A stretch of DNA of 64,000 nucleotides from Opisthocomus hoazin (lineage: Eukaryota; Chordata; Aves; Opisthocomiformes; Opisthocomidae): NCBI RefSeq assembly GCF_030867145.1, contig NC_134419.1, positions 71,295,403 to 71,359,402 of the forward strand, in the 5' to 3' direction. Below are positions 29,101 to 42,512 of this stretch, piece by piece (position 1 is the stretch's first letter; each line of letters starts with the position of its first letter). The notes under the pieces were generated by a model. The model was not told the origin of the DNA and made no database searches. It was given only the letters and a program-made list of their open reading frames with translations. The position numbers were made by a program, and so were the translations under genes.

Positions 29101-31371
29101 GAAACGCCTGCTAACCAGGTACTTACAACGAACTTCACTAGCACAAGCGTAAGCGTGCTTTCCCACTGACTGACTCTGTATGCAGGCTATGGGATTCTTC
29201 ATCTCTCATAATCTGCACTTCTTAACCATTTCTCATACACCAAATCTGAAAATCTTGTCAATACAGGTGAGGTGATTTTGCAGAGCAGTTTCTACAACCT
29301 GCCTGAAGATTCCTCCGAGCAGCTGGCAGGGAAGTCGTTCTGCAGCTCCTGACCCCACTGCACAGCAGCGGTTAGACTCGGCCCTCAGCTCATCTGCACA
29401 GTAACAGAGGCACTTGCGTCAAGTCTAGAACTGCTCTTCTGGACACCAGGAAAGGCAGAAAACCACTATGGGCAATCGTTTTTAATAATTAAAAATCTTC
29501 ATCACTAAATGAGGGAGCATTGATTTAACAAAGTTCCTCTACTGTATTGTGCATTAAAATCACTAATCCTCAAATCTTTGTAAAATGGACTGACACAGCT
29601 GTTTGTGAGCAGCTGCCTTCAGCAGAGAAACCAAAGTCCAAGAGCAAAGGAAGTCACCAGATGTTAGCTAGACTACATGTTGACAAAATACAGGTAACAA
29701 CTGAAGCTATACACATTTACAGTCCTGCTGGTTTTCATTCTGACCAGCTGTGCCACACATGGAGAAAAAAAACTCAGTGACAACCTAGACAGCATACTGG
29801 GTAGAAATTTGCAAGAATGCTACCAAAAAGGATAGAGGAAATCTGAAATGAATCTCAGGGGCTTGCCTAAAACCACATCAAAAACATAACCACGGCAGCA
29901 GTAGCTACACCCAAACTCATATGCAGCTTGGGAACCAACAACAATTAAGCCACAGTGACATGGATTTCAGCTCAGTCTATTCACCAAAACACACAGGTCC
30001 TCTCCTAAAATTCCAGCCCCTGTGACTTTCCTTGTACCGTCACCCAAACTATCTCCATTAAAGATGTTACGTCATGTCATACGGCAAGTTACAGTCACAC
30101 CCCTGACCTGTAGACAGGAGCAAGAGAAGGCTTTGATTTCTGCATAGCTGGACTTCAGCAGCTGCAATACAGTTCATACTCCTGTATGTGGCACCATTTC
30201 CAGCCTCCTAATCACGCTCAGCCTCGGTACCTGCCTTCAAGAAACCACGACGATCTCATTCTGGTCCTAACAAAACACTCATAAGGCCAACTTGTAAGTA
30301 GAGGGAAAGTGTCATGAAAGTAATATTCTTCCTCACATGGAGCTACACCTGAAAGACCGAATCGGTATCAAAGGATTCAGGTTCATAACATAAAAGGGAG
30401 AAGAATGCAAGCTCCTTTAAAGTTAGCAGATTGGAGACACAGGCCCATTGCTGCCTTGTTATTGGAGGTACAAAAATCATTTATGGGCTGTGCATTGGAC
30501 CCCGAAGGAAGCTGGACATCACAATCATGGATGGAGAACACCTCGTCAATAATAATGTTTGTGGAATATACACTTTTGTCCAGAAGGGTGTTGACAGCCT
30601 CATTTTCAACGAAATAGAAATACTGTCAGATAAAGGAACTTGTCCACTGAATCCAGGACCATCCCCTGTACCCAGTACACAATTAAAGTCAACACACAAA
30701 GCAGCAGTAAATCACTGCACCACCTAATAATGTTGTACTCTGTCTCCTCTGGTTTTGGAGCCATCCATTCTGGAAAAGCTGGGGCAGAGAGCTGCAGCAA
30801 TGCAGGGCCTGGGGAGATCTCTAGCAAATAAGGTGCACCCTAAATGCAACCTAAAGGTATAGGCTCTGTAAGCACTAGTGCTGGGCCATCAGCAGGTCCC
30901 AAGTGCCTTACAGAGCATTATCAAGAGAGAAGTACTTATTATTAATTTTAACTTGGATAGAAACAAAGTACTGGAAATTATTTGACCATTATTTGACACC
31001 AAGCTCCCTCAGAGCTGAGAAAACAAGATGAAACTTCTCAGTAACCTGCAGAGCAAACAGCCACTTGAAAGACCCAGTCCAATCCTGATGTAACTTTGTT
31101 AATTCCACTGTGCTCACTCTAGAGTTGAATCTGGCCCCTAGATCTTACATTGCTCCACTTAACACAGCTAGCGTGTGTGACTAAAGATCTGCTCAGCTCC
31201 AGATGGCCAAACGTCAAATAAATTGAAAAACCACCATTGCCAAATCTCTGCTTAAAAAAAATACAGAAAAAAAAAATATCAGAGTGGGAACATGAATTCA
31301 GCATCAGAAAACATAATGCAACACACTGCCTCCCCTTTTGTGGCTCACTTTTATAAGGTATTTACCTCGTA

Positions 31372-31409
31372 AAAGGTAATGAAAAGATGCAAAGGTAATG
31401 AAAATATGC
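31372..31409. repeat. 19-bp tandem duplication, one mismatch
   Basis: aaaggtaatgaaaagatgc (31372-31390) is followed at once by aaaggtaatgaaaatatgc (31391-31409). One base differs. This is a local slippage-type duplication without further context. Confidence 0.9.
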
Positions 31410-34400
31410 AATAAATCTCAGCCCCTAATTACGGCTCTCTTCACCCTGCTGACAGCGTTTACATCCTCCAAGACAGAGAGCCACCAAGCTCTAGATCAGG
31501 GGTAAGACCTCCCTGCCCCTATTGGCACACAAGCTATTCCAAATGGGTATTAGAACTAAATAACAACTACATCTAGACACTGCACTTTCTTCAGAGAATA
31601 TGAGGCATGACTAGAAAGCAAACTAAGCACTAGGCAAAAACAAACGGGCACTTGCCTGTGGTTCAGCTAACCCAGAAATCATGATCGGCAGCAGCTGATC
31701 ATGAATAACTGAATAAAAATATCCATACACATACAATTTGCAGAGTTCCTCATGTTTCCAGCAGTTTTCCAACGTGGCTGCCAGGATGGCAAGAGAATTC
31801 AACAGAGCTACTCAAGTTCAGAGAAGGGCTTAGCCCAGAGGGAGGAAGGGACAGCAGTATTTTGATTAATACACAGAACTGGAACTCATTAAGCGCAGCA
31901 TCAATTTCCAATTTATACAACTTCACTTCCCTGCGCTAAACCTGCATCTGACATCAGTCATAACACTGTCGAAACAGCTAAAAGTCATTTTCACACCTTC
32001 CTTCTAGGACAGCATGTTATCTAGCATGTCCTAGATCAGATAAAGCAGATTATGGATGAAACACAGATTTTACCTAGACTCTTGCAACTGCCTACATGAA
32101 CAACTCCCCAAAGATCACAATGTCTGCTTTTGTACTTTCAAATGGGGGGAATATTTAATCAGCTTCATGTAGCTGAAGAATTACTGTATAAACAATTAAC
32201 ATTACTTTACACATGCCAAAGTATAACTATCTTCGTTATCAACTAAATTTCTAAATAACAATATTATTATATATATATTGTATTATAACAACAACATCAA
32301 TAATTGTTGAGGCTGTCCGTACTGCTGTCATATACAGATGAACATGAAAAACCCCTTATTCCAAAGCAAGTCGCAAAAACAGGGCTTCAGACTGAACACA
32401 GCCGAATAAACTCGTCTGTCCCATAGCACAGAGTCCTAGAAGTTACAAAATACTAATGGCAAAATGGACAGGAAAAAGCTCTGTGCCTCTTCCTGCCCCA
32501 AGGCAGGATGAACTGTCCCTGCAACCACCCCTCTCTTCAACATCTTCCTCTACTTCATATCACGACCAAAAATCTGACCAATTCATCTCTCTGCTTAGCA
32601 CAAGTCTGGAATTCCTCTGCTGGTCTCCACAGTTCTTCCAGATTTACACAACACAAGCCAGTATAGCTTGCCTTCAAAGAGCTCTGCTACCAAAAAAGAC
32701 TTTTTGTCAATATATTCTTTGCCCATAAAATAAGCATTGCAGTTTCTAAACAGTCATTCAGGCAAGAAACAGATCAGAAATAAAAAGGCATGCAAATTCT
32801 CTTTTGACGCACTTGGGAATGATCAAATTGCTGTGTCTGTCTCACCCTCTGAAACTGCAGGATTCTATGCTCAAGTGTAACCAACAGCACTGCCTGACAT
32901 TTCAAGACACAGAAAATAGGAAAATAACCATTTTCAAAAGGCTTTTAACTTCCAGTTCCTAGTGGAAAATGAATTCTACGCTAAACATTTGCGCTTTCAA
33001 GACAAACTACTAAGAGTAGCACGCGTACAGAGCCAATAAATATTAGTGGTAAATAATACTGAACAGAATTAAAAGCTGAATTAAAGATTTCCTACTGGGT
33101 TATTCTGCATTGCAGAAATTAAGGAGGGTGGGGTAGAAAATGAAACTCAAGCAGTCAAGAACTATTTCAGTCCATGACGAGTATTGTTCTGGAATACAGA
33201 CCGGGGAAGAGACACAAATGAATGCTCTGCTAAGAACCACACACTTGAAAGAAATTCCGCACATGCACACTAACGTGCATTTTAAATGGACCAACACTCT
33301 CCCACATGGCTGTCAAAACATCAGGTTTTTATCCTAGAACGTGGAAAAATCACAGACACTCTAGCTCTTCTGTGGTCCATTGGCCACACTTTTGATTCAA
33401 CATTTATTGCTAGAAATGAGAAAACAAGAACACACTAAGTAAACTGAGCTTTCCTGCCAGCAGGAGGCAAGATATATTCTGACTAAAACTGTTAAGTCTG
33501 GAACTGCTAATAGCATTACTAGTGTTTAGGCAGCAGCAGTCATCCCTGTGGGCTTTATTTTCTCTTCCAGTTATTCTTTCTGTCTTCCCAATTTCATGTA
33601 CACGAAGTATATTTTGCAAGTAGAAAAATTACTTGTTGTATTTCTGAAAACACTTTTGACCCATTCTGGCTGCATCTGTGGGGCTCTTTAGAAATGCCGG
33701 AAATCAAAAGGACATCGTAGCTGATCTCATAATTAACCCACTCCCAGTGAGTTAACACGGGACTTCTGTTGGCCTTACACTTTCTAGTTTCTTTACATGC
33801 CCCAGCTGATGGGGTTTCCTACTTGCCCCAGGAAATCTCTTAACACTCCCGCTTGAAACTTCAACTTGCAGTGCAAAGCAAGTATGAACAAAAAAGGACT
33901 AAGTATGTATTCAAGGAAAACACCAGATTCTACACCACAGGCTGTAATTCAGCAGGATGGCACCGCACCAGGGCTGGAGCTGTTCAGCCTCACTGAAGAT
34001 CAGCTCCTTGCCATACAAACATGGAAACATGGCACCATACTTAGTTTTCTATTTTTCCCCTCAAAAGTCATATGCTTGCACACGTGCTCCCCCCTCCCTT
34101 TCCAGGCCCTACGCTCGTGTGATATTGCTAGAGAAGCGTAGCTGCATAAAGCTGGGAGAGAAACCCAATTGCTTAAAAATAGGATCTGGCAGAGCACCAG
34201 CTCCTGGATCAGTCTGTGAAGCGTTCAGAGGTTTGAAGCAGCTAAGAGTTTTTCCTCGGGCAATTACAAACCAGTGCTTCCCTCCGCTCCCTTCTGAAAA
34301 TCATAAAAATATTTGCAGCAATTGTAAGGACAGTTACTCCAGCACACGTGCCCCTTGACTGACTGCTAGGCTACTTGGGGTGTCCAAAAACCAAAGAAAT

Positions 34401-37400
34401 AAAAATTACAACGCTCTTCTGTAACTCTCCAAATGGTCTCTACCCCCATCTCTTTTAACCTGTTTTAGGATCAGAGCTGGTTCTTGGTCTGTGTCTGTTC
34501 TGCCTCTGTCCCAGCTTGAAGCAGGCCTTCCATGCACACTCTCTTGCCTCACTCTGCTTTAAATACGTCTCTCTTGCTCACCGTTCTCAGGTGCCCTTCT
34601 ATTCCTGTTCCACTCTCTACATCTCTTACGGCTTCCTTCACCCACTGCTCTCGTGACTTCTCGGTCTCCACAGGAAAGCGTAGGAGGCAAATTTAACAAG
34701 GACAGAACAAGGCTCAGTCTCCACTGCTTCCTTAGAAAACCGAGTCATGATCTGTATTAGCAACGTACAAATCATGCTGGACCTGCACATTTGCAGGGAG
34801 GGTTCGGCTACGGAAACTGAGTATCATAGAAAAACCATTCCACGTAACTTTGATAATCATCCAGGAGCAGGAATTGCGTGGAACAGAGCACGAATTAACC
34901 TCCTCCCCTCTTTCAAACGACTGCAGCGAGCACAGGCGATTATAGTTTCTTTAGTCGTTTTCTCTACATAGGTTCCAAGTCCGTTTCTGTGTGCCCATAC
35001 CCACGCACGCACCCGCCAAAAGCATCTTTGCCGGGGCTACCCCTGCCCTGCCATGCCAGCCACAGCACGCGCTCCTCCCAGCTGGCTGCCTCCTGACCCA
35101 CCCTCGGGCAGCAGCGCCAACAACCTTCACTAAAAATACCGCCCGAGCATCAGAAATAGCAAGATGGTAGGATTCTTCGTCCCCCTTCAGGCACACAGCC
35201 TTTTTGCTTTTGATAAATATTGAGTGGCAACAACGGACAGAGAATAAAGTGCATCTTCTAGCACTGGTCTGCTTGGCCTGTGTGCCTTGCGGAAAGGAAA
35301 AACGAGAACTCTGGTATCCACAAAAGCTGTCACCACGGGCAAGAGAAAAAGGGGGAAATTGCTATTGCAAAAAGTCACAAAATCTCCTAAACCTAAATTC
35401 TGAGCATGTTTAACCACAAATATGATTTACTGTCTGAAACACAAGACCAGTGTTGTTAAAGGAAACTTCAGCTCTGCAGCTTACATGCGTCAAGAAGGGA
35501 AGCAGACAGCAGGGAAACCCTCAGCAAACGAAGGGGAAGGTTGAATCTTGCCCTGCTGAACTTCTGCACCACCCCAGCCTGTACCGGACAAGCGGAACGC
35601 ACAGCACCGTGCCCGCCTGGCTGAAGGAAGGAAGGACAAGATGTGGCCCTTTCGTGGCACATCACTCCTGGAACACTGTTCCCAGCTTTACATGAACCTC
35701 TCAACATCCCTGCCACGTAGATTTGAAAACCCCTGCATTGCCTAGAGACTGAGGTCATGTTATAGCTAGACATTCAAAATGCATTAAAGTTTCTGAAGTC
35801 AGCTGCCATTGGAGTCTAAGGTTTCAGCCATTTTCTTTAGTGAATGTATTATGGGTAGAAACTCAAAAGTACCACAGAAACTTTACAAGTCTGTGAGCGT
35901 TATTGACCCATACAATTCCGGAATTTTCAAAAATCTCAATTTATGATGAAAAAAAGTTAGATGGCTTTTTTTTTAATTCTCCTTTAAGTCTTAAAATATT
36001 ACATCGAGAAAAGTTTGCCACTGTCCAGCTGCTCCTCTAAAGGAAGAACATCACAAGTGCTGTTTCCTACACAAACAGGTGTAGGAAAATGTTTACTATG
36101 TTGCAAGCATGGAAAGAAATATAGTATCACTGTTGTAATTATACTATAGTCACAGACATAAACCATTTACAATTTTTAAATTTAAAATGACATTTTAGAA
36201 AGATACAAAGCAAGATAATGGCATTAGAATTTTATTGTAAATTAATCATATTATGTATGAACATAACCAGTTAACAAGTGCCTCCTTCTCTGAAACACTA
36301 GACTCCCAATGTGCACTGCACATCTAAACACACAGAACATGTTTGTCATTCATCTCAAATATCAAAACATCTGGCAACATCAAACACAAAGAAATATTTA
36401 TAGACATTTTTAGACCGAGATGACTTCAGGTCAGGTCAGAAAGCATCCCTAAGCTGCAATCATCAAATTCTTTTACCAGTTATTCTGGATTTAGCCAGTG
36501 TTACTAAGAGAGAAATACGACATCGGCTTTTTATAGCAGCTGCCAATTCAACAATGATCAAAGTTTTATTATTCTTTCTTAGATCAAAGTTGGGACTGGA
36601 TAATTTAGGGATTATCTCCAGCTCATGAAGTAAATAGTTTTGGATAACCACATTGTTATATAACAATATTGTCTTCTTGGAATAAGTTTCGTTCTTATTT
36701 ACATATGCCACACGTTTTTAGTGGATTGCCTGATTATCATTTAATTGTTTTATTGGCTTACTAGGAAAATAAAAGAGAAAATTAGACAACAGCAGCAGGC
36801 GGCCACAGAAACATTCAAATCCTGTCTTGTGTATCTGCATTCACATGCAGAGGATACTCATGAGAACAGGCAAAACTAAGATTAAAAAATAAAACTAGGC
36901 ACAATAAACATAAAAAACTAGGTACATAAACAGCTGAAAGTAACAGGCTTACAGCTCTGCTCATTCTAAACCACTCAAGACATTGGCAGATTTCCTTTTG
37001 TGGAACAGAGACATTCCCACACACCTCGACACAGCCTGTTCATGCCTGTACACACCCTTCCAACTGGAATAAAGAAAGCTCTCAGCAGAGAAAATCAGTA
37101 TACTCACATTATGTTGACTTTCCTTAATAGGAATAAAATATTACTTCATGGGTAATACTCTGCACAATTCCTTAAGCAGCTAAACCTAATTTTAAAGACA
37201 CTTAGATTTGTGCTTCACTCAGGTGTGCCTTCATTCAAGAAAAAAGGTTTTTCGCCTTTCGGTTTTCATTCTGAGAAAACCATTGATTGCCACATTGCCT
37301 ACTGACCATACATTCAGCTATATTCCTGTTCCACTGAACAACGTATTTACTATTATCTTCAGTGAAACAGCAAGACCTAAATCCATCTCTTCTTTTACAC

Positions 37401-40400
37401 CCTAATTCTATGAAATTCATTCACCTTACACAGCCTTTATCGAAGCCAACTTTTCCACAAATGTAGATCAACACAAGTGGCAACCTAGGACACCAGAGGA
37501 AGCCAGTACTTTGGCATAAGCGCTTTTGCATTTTCTGTATGTGCAGAGCCACAGAATTAGAGCTGGAACATCTTTTTCAGAGCTGTTATTATTGTCTCTC
37601 AGCTGTGTTCCTTTATCATTAACTAGGTTTCAGCTCTTATCTAACCTGATTGTCTCCCAGACTTTCAAATGCAAAAAATAAACCGAAAGCTTTCATCACT
37701 AGTTAAAAGGAAACAGTAATTTGAACAGCAGTTTTGTTGACTTCTCTGTTGATCAAAGATGCCTCATATGAGCCTGATGTGATAGAAACAATTTCAGGCT
37801 CATAATAACAGTAATTAAAGCAGAATCCTTTCACTGAGTGAGATTCCACAGTCCTTTCTCATACAAGGCTTACATTGGAGGAAAAAGTAGTTAAAAGCAC
37901 ATTAAAAACTACTAAGTTAAGGTTCCAGGTACAGCAAAGGGCATGATAAATACTAAGAAAATGTTACAGAAATTGTTTCAGCCTTGGACTTTGGATTAAA
38001 ATGTGTCCATCTCCATGTCAATACACAATCTGTTCGTGCAGTACCAGAAACAGAACAAATCCTCTTTATTAAAACGGAAGCAGTAAACCACAACTGCTGG
38101 TCATGATGTCCTTGCAAAGTCCACCGTGGTAAGGCCACTCGCTTCTCTGACCGATCTCCAAAAGGATCACTACTAAGCACCATGCCAGTAAGCTACCAAG
38201 AACATATCTGTGAACATGAAATGGAAAAAGGTGGTGTTGGCTTCATCAATGAACAGCAACACGTACTCCACTTTTCCGCATGCTCCAAAAAGAACTAAGC
38301 ACAGGTCTAAGGGCTTCAGGGAACCAGAACCTCACAATCTGCTGACTGGCTTGGATGGTTTTCTTTCCACCCTGTGAGGTGAAACTGCAAATATACCACC
38401 GGGGAGAAAAAGAACCTTTTGCCTCACCTTTCAGAACACTGTCTTCTGGATGTTCCCTGTTTCACACTTCCACCCAGGGTGGCCCTCAGTCACAGCTGCC
38501 CAGAGCAGGCGTCTCCCAGTGACCCCACCAGCACCTCCCCTTGACGGCAAAGAACGTACTGGTGCCACAAAATATTCTGGCTCATCACACCTTTTGACGC
38601 ATCGGTCTTTGTTACAACGATGACAATAGATCCTCCTTCCACTCCAAAACACAGAACTCAGATGAACAGATTCATGGTTTTCAACAGACGTGAAGTGCAT
38701 GCAATCTTTCCTAGCCATGGGAAGTAACTCCACCGCCACGTAATCACACCATACTCATCACCACAACTGGGTTTGCTGTGACTGGCCACAGCATGAAGTC
38801 AACACAGGCTGCAAATTCCACACAAGCAACGGGGCAGGTACTCAGACAGGCAGCTCATTCCAGTCCTTGCTAAAGCTCTACACCATCAGCATGCTGGGTT
38901 TAAGTCTAACTCCAACGCATGCACGTAAACAGTGGGCACTGCACTGTGGATGTGGCCATGTTTCACGGTTTATGTGAAACAAAGTGACTCACCAAAGCGC
39001 TAATTCTGACTTCTGCATGGGAAAAGGAGAGCATAAAGCTCCTCCATCACAGGTGTACCTTGCTGAAGCCTGTCTGGTCCAAGCCCGTTTACAAACTAAG
39101 GATTTCCCTACATAACAGACAGGACTGGTAAACATACCGAAGGCAATGCTCACTAATGTTTACAGGGATAGGAATCTTACCTAGGTTTGAGCTTCCGAAA
39201 AAGTTCTTTCTGAAAACATGCCACAATAAGGACTAAGCATTCAAAAAATGAGTGTGTCACAGAGGTTTTTTCTTTCTGTTACGATATAATGTCTAGAAGT
39301 TTTCTGTGGGTTTTTATGAAGAATACCTAATTATAAAGGCAGTACAGCCTAAACTGTACGTGATAGAAAATAAGGGGCTACTTGCTGGCCTCAGAACTTA
39401 CAGACCAACGTCTGCTTTCCACTGCGTGTTTCTGCCTTTGCACTGCAAAATGAAGAAATACGACACAAGTCACATGAACTAACCATGTGTGGTTTTCATT
39501 TTCAATTACTAGCAGACTAGATAAAAAATAATTCAAAATATTCACTTCAAATCTATTAAAAGAAAAAAAAAAAGAAATCCCCAAAAGACTGTTTTCAGCG
39601 ACTGCAAAACACATGCAGTTCTGGTGTTCTTCACTAAAAGCAATTTTGCTGGCTTTTCCATCCATAAGCTGATGCTTATTTTCCTTCTGTGCAATTTCTT
39701 TCAAAGCCATGCATCTAAAATAGATTCTACCTCATTGTCCCAGTTTCCTCTCGTTGTTGCCATTAGTCTATGCAATTTTTTCCATGCATTCAGGACTAAT
39801 TTTCATTAATCACAAAAGTTAAACAGCACAGACTAAGCTTTGTTGAGGGGGGAAAAAAGACGGGATGAAGAGGCAAAACTTAAAACGGAGCAGCTTAAAA
39901 GAGATACCACTGTTTAAGTCAGACACCCTTGAAAAATAGTCTTCTTCCCCATCAAAAGAAAAGCTAAAGATTCAGCTGCAGCTACTGAGTCTCACACACA
40001 GAGAAGTAAGCACAGCCTGCAATGACAACCCAGCTGCTGATACTGAGCTACTTAAATCACTAAATTGAGGTTCAAGCCCTATAACGAGTAACTGGAGAAA
40101 AAAAACATAAGTCATTACATGTATTTGCAAGAAATAAACAGAAAGTACAGATAGGATTAAATAACAGTATGAAATCAGTACTGAAGAAATTCAGGACAAA
40201 AGCTGAGCAGAGAAAAACCTTCAGAGCCAGTTCCAAATTCTGCACTGCGTAGGTATTCCATGGGAACCAGCTGTGTCGGCACGACGGCGCACACAGCTCT
40301 GTCTCAGGTAACGCTGCAGAGCACCGAACCCTGCCAAGAATCCGCTCCTTCGGGCTATGCAGCATTATGCCACGGAAAATGGTGGCAATCACTAGGAATG

Positions 40401-41154
40401 GAAGCATTTGAAGCTACAATAATTAACTATTCTAAACACGCTAAAACGCTCTACTTCTAAAATCAAGGAAATGTCCAGCCAGCTCACACTGCCCAGGTCT
40501 CCAGATTGCTTGGCCTGAGACCGTTCGGTGACAGCCACGTACCAGTCACACCACGAACAAGGGACGTTATTACATGCCTGAAAGAAATACCTCTGACAAG
40601 TGCAAAAACACAGCAATAGATTTCACAAAAGATATGGCAGACAATATTGCCACCTCCTAAGTGGCTGGTTCCTTTACATGTGAGGAATATTACTGTGAAA
40701 ATCAGAGACAGCAACAAAATGTTGACCAGAAGCTCCCAGCAGCTAGTTTTTAAAGCAGGCACATAGACCTCAAACAAAACCATCGCTGCCAGCAAAAGCA
40801 GCCATGCCTACAGCTATCTGAGGAGGATGAGAAAATTCGGAAAAGAAAAATAAAGGTTATTGGTGGAATATGTAGGAGCTCAAGATTTAGTCTGCAAATT
40901 TGTCATTGAAAAAAATCTGTGATTTCCTCACACAAAAGTTCACAACTATGAGACAGATCAATCAAGTGATGTGCAGTGCGGATGAAGAAAGAACTGTTAC
41001 CAGAGCAAAACATAATGAAGTTTATCACCTTCTGTTAGAAATCTATTATCAACTTGCATAAGAACAAATGAGGAGCCTGGAAGAGGCCCAGAGAAGGCAG
41101 AAACTCTCCTGTTCTGAGCTGGCTCCGAGACTCAGGGAAAAGAAAAACAATCAC

Positions 41155-41215
41155 TTCAGTTATTGTCTCACCTGTAAAATGAGGACAAAACCTCTCTCAT
41201 ACCACTGTTAATGGT
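41155..41215 (-). mobile_element. MIR-like SINE remnant
   Basis: The string ctcacctgtaaaatgagga followed by a ctctctcatacc segment matches the reverse complement of the conserved 3' half of ancient MIR SINEs, which in the forward direction reads roughly 'ccattttacagatgagg'. Only about 60 bp can be recognised. MIR copies are old and sparse in birds, so this is a fossil. The identification rests on remembered consensus only. Confidence 0.5.
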
Positions 41216-42439
41216 GATTTGTTGGTCTGAAATTAGAAGTGTTTGATCTACATTTGCTAGAAAATCAAATAGGAAAAGACAAGGATTGTAGTATAAAATA
41301 AATTCTTAAGCTAAACAACTCTACTACTTTGACTACTGAGTAGGCTAAAAAATGTAATTACCTTCTCTACAACACCCACACTTTGCAGCATCAGTGGCAC
41401 AGCACAACCTGTTAATATTAGACAACAATAATATTTCTTTAACACTGACTTCTGTCAAAATTCAGCAATTTTTGTTACGGCACAAAAAAGGCTGAAAAGA
41501 CACCACTACTGATAAAACTCCTATTTTACATGCTGTCCCGCCCCGATATGGCAATGTCGAGACAAAACCAGTTTGTAGCGGTCTTCTACACATGCATTCA
41601 TTTTCCTGAAGAAGTTGCCTACTGGACTAAATACAACTCATGCTAATTCTTTCAACATCTACAAAAAAAATTTAGCAAAGATCTTTGTATTTGACCATAC
41701 CAAACACTACCATTTGTGTCTGCTTGCTCTACCATAACTGAAGATAACAGCTAAAAATAGCCGTATTTCCATTAACTAAGACCTTCATGATAACAAGTAG
41801 TTTTGACAGTTTTTAAGCAGTTTGAGATAACATGCACAAGTAGGTCACAGTTATACTTGGCTTTAGAAAAATGTCTTTCATCCAGAGGATTTACAGCTCT
41901 TTGCAAACCAGCCCTTAGGTAAGCAACAATCTTAAGGCTTACTCCAACACCCATATTCAGTCGTGTATGAGTTCTAACAACAACTACTTAACAACAGCTG
42001 AAAGTAGAATATGAAGCCTTTTGCAAACCTCAAAACTGAGAAGCCAGACTGACGTCAATGGCAGCTCTCCACTGATCCCAACAGGCTGCAGAGCAGGTCG
42101 TGAGAGTGCCCTGGGAAGGACTCCAACTTGACAGGGAAGTGAAAAGGGATTTTCAAAGTCCCTTCCACCTCCCAGTTCAGTCACCAGATTTCCAAAATGA
42201 TTATTTGTTCAAGCTTCTGGGAACACCTGTCTACGCTTCTTCATCTGGCGCTTGGTCAAAACAGCCACTAGAGCTGTACGGTGAGGGAAGCAGCAGCAGA
42301 ACTTTAGAGACCTTACACCTTTACAGCAGCAAGAGGTGAGGGACAGGTGTGAAGGACTGCAACAACCTAGTCTGTGAAGGACGGAAGAAAATAAAGGAAA
42401 ATTGCAGAAAAATCATCTTGAAGCATAGGTGAGTCATTA

Positions 42440-42512
42440 GTCCTCACAGGGACCTCACTGAAAAAGTTAGCTACCATTATTTCCATTGTACAAGTAGGGA
42501 AGCATAAAACTC
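42440..42512 (+). mobile_element. MIR-like SINE remnant
   Basis: The order tcctcacaggga, cctcactga, taccattatttccattgt, acaagtagggaagc parallels the MIR core-to-3' stretch with its 'cctcacaacaacc ... tattatccccattttacag' arrangement. It is diverged but collinear over about 70 bp in the forward direction. This is an old fossil and its boundaries are approximate. Confidence 0.5.

Noticed and set aside
30880..30960. Weak MIR-like order around agtgccttacagagcatta
   Set aside because: Too few collinear matches to separate from chance.
38431..38739. Minus-strand frame with several Cys/His (IYCHRCNKDRC) suggesting a zinc or LIM domain
   Set aside because: Cys spacing does not fit a LIM or other known zinc-binding consensus, and it does not match ABLIM1 as I know it.
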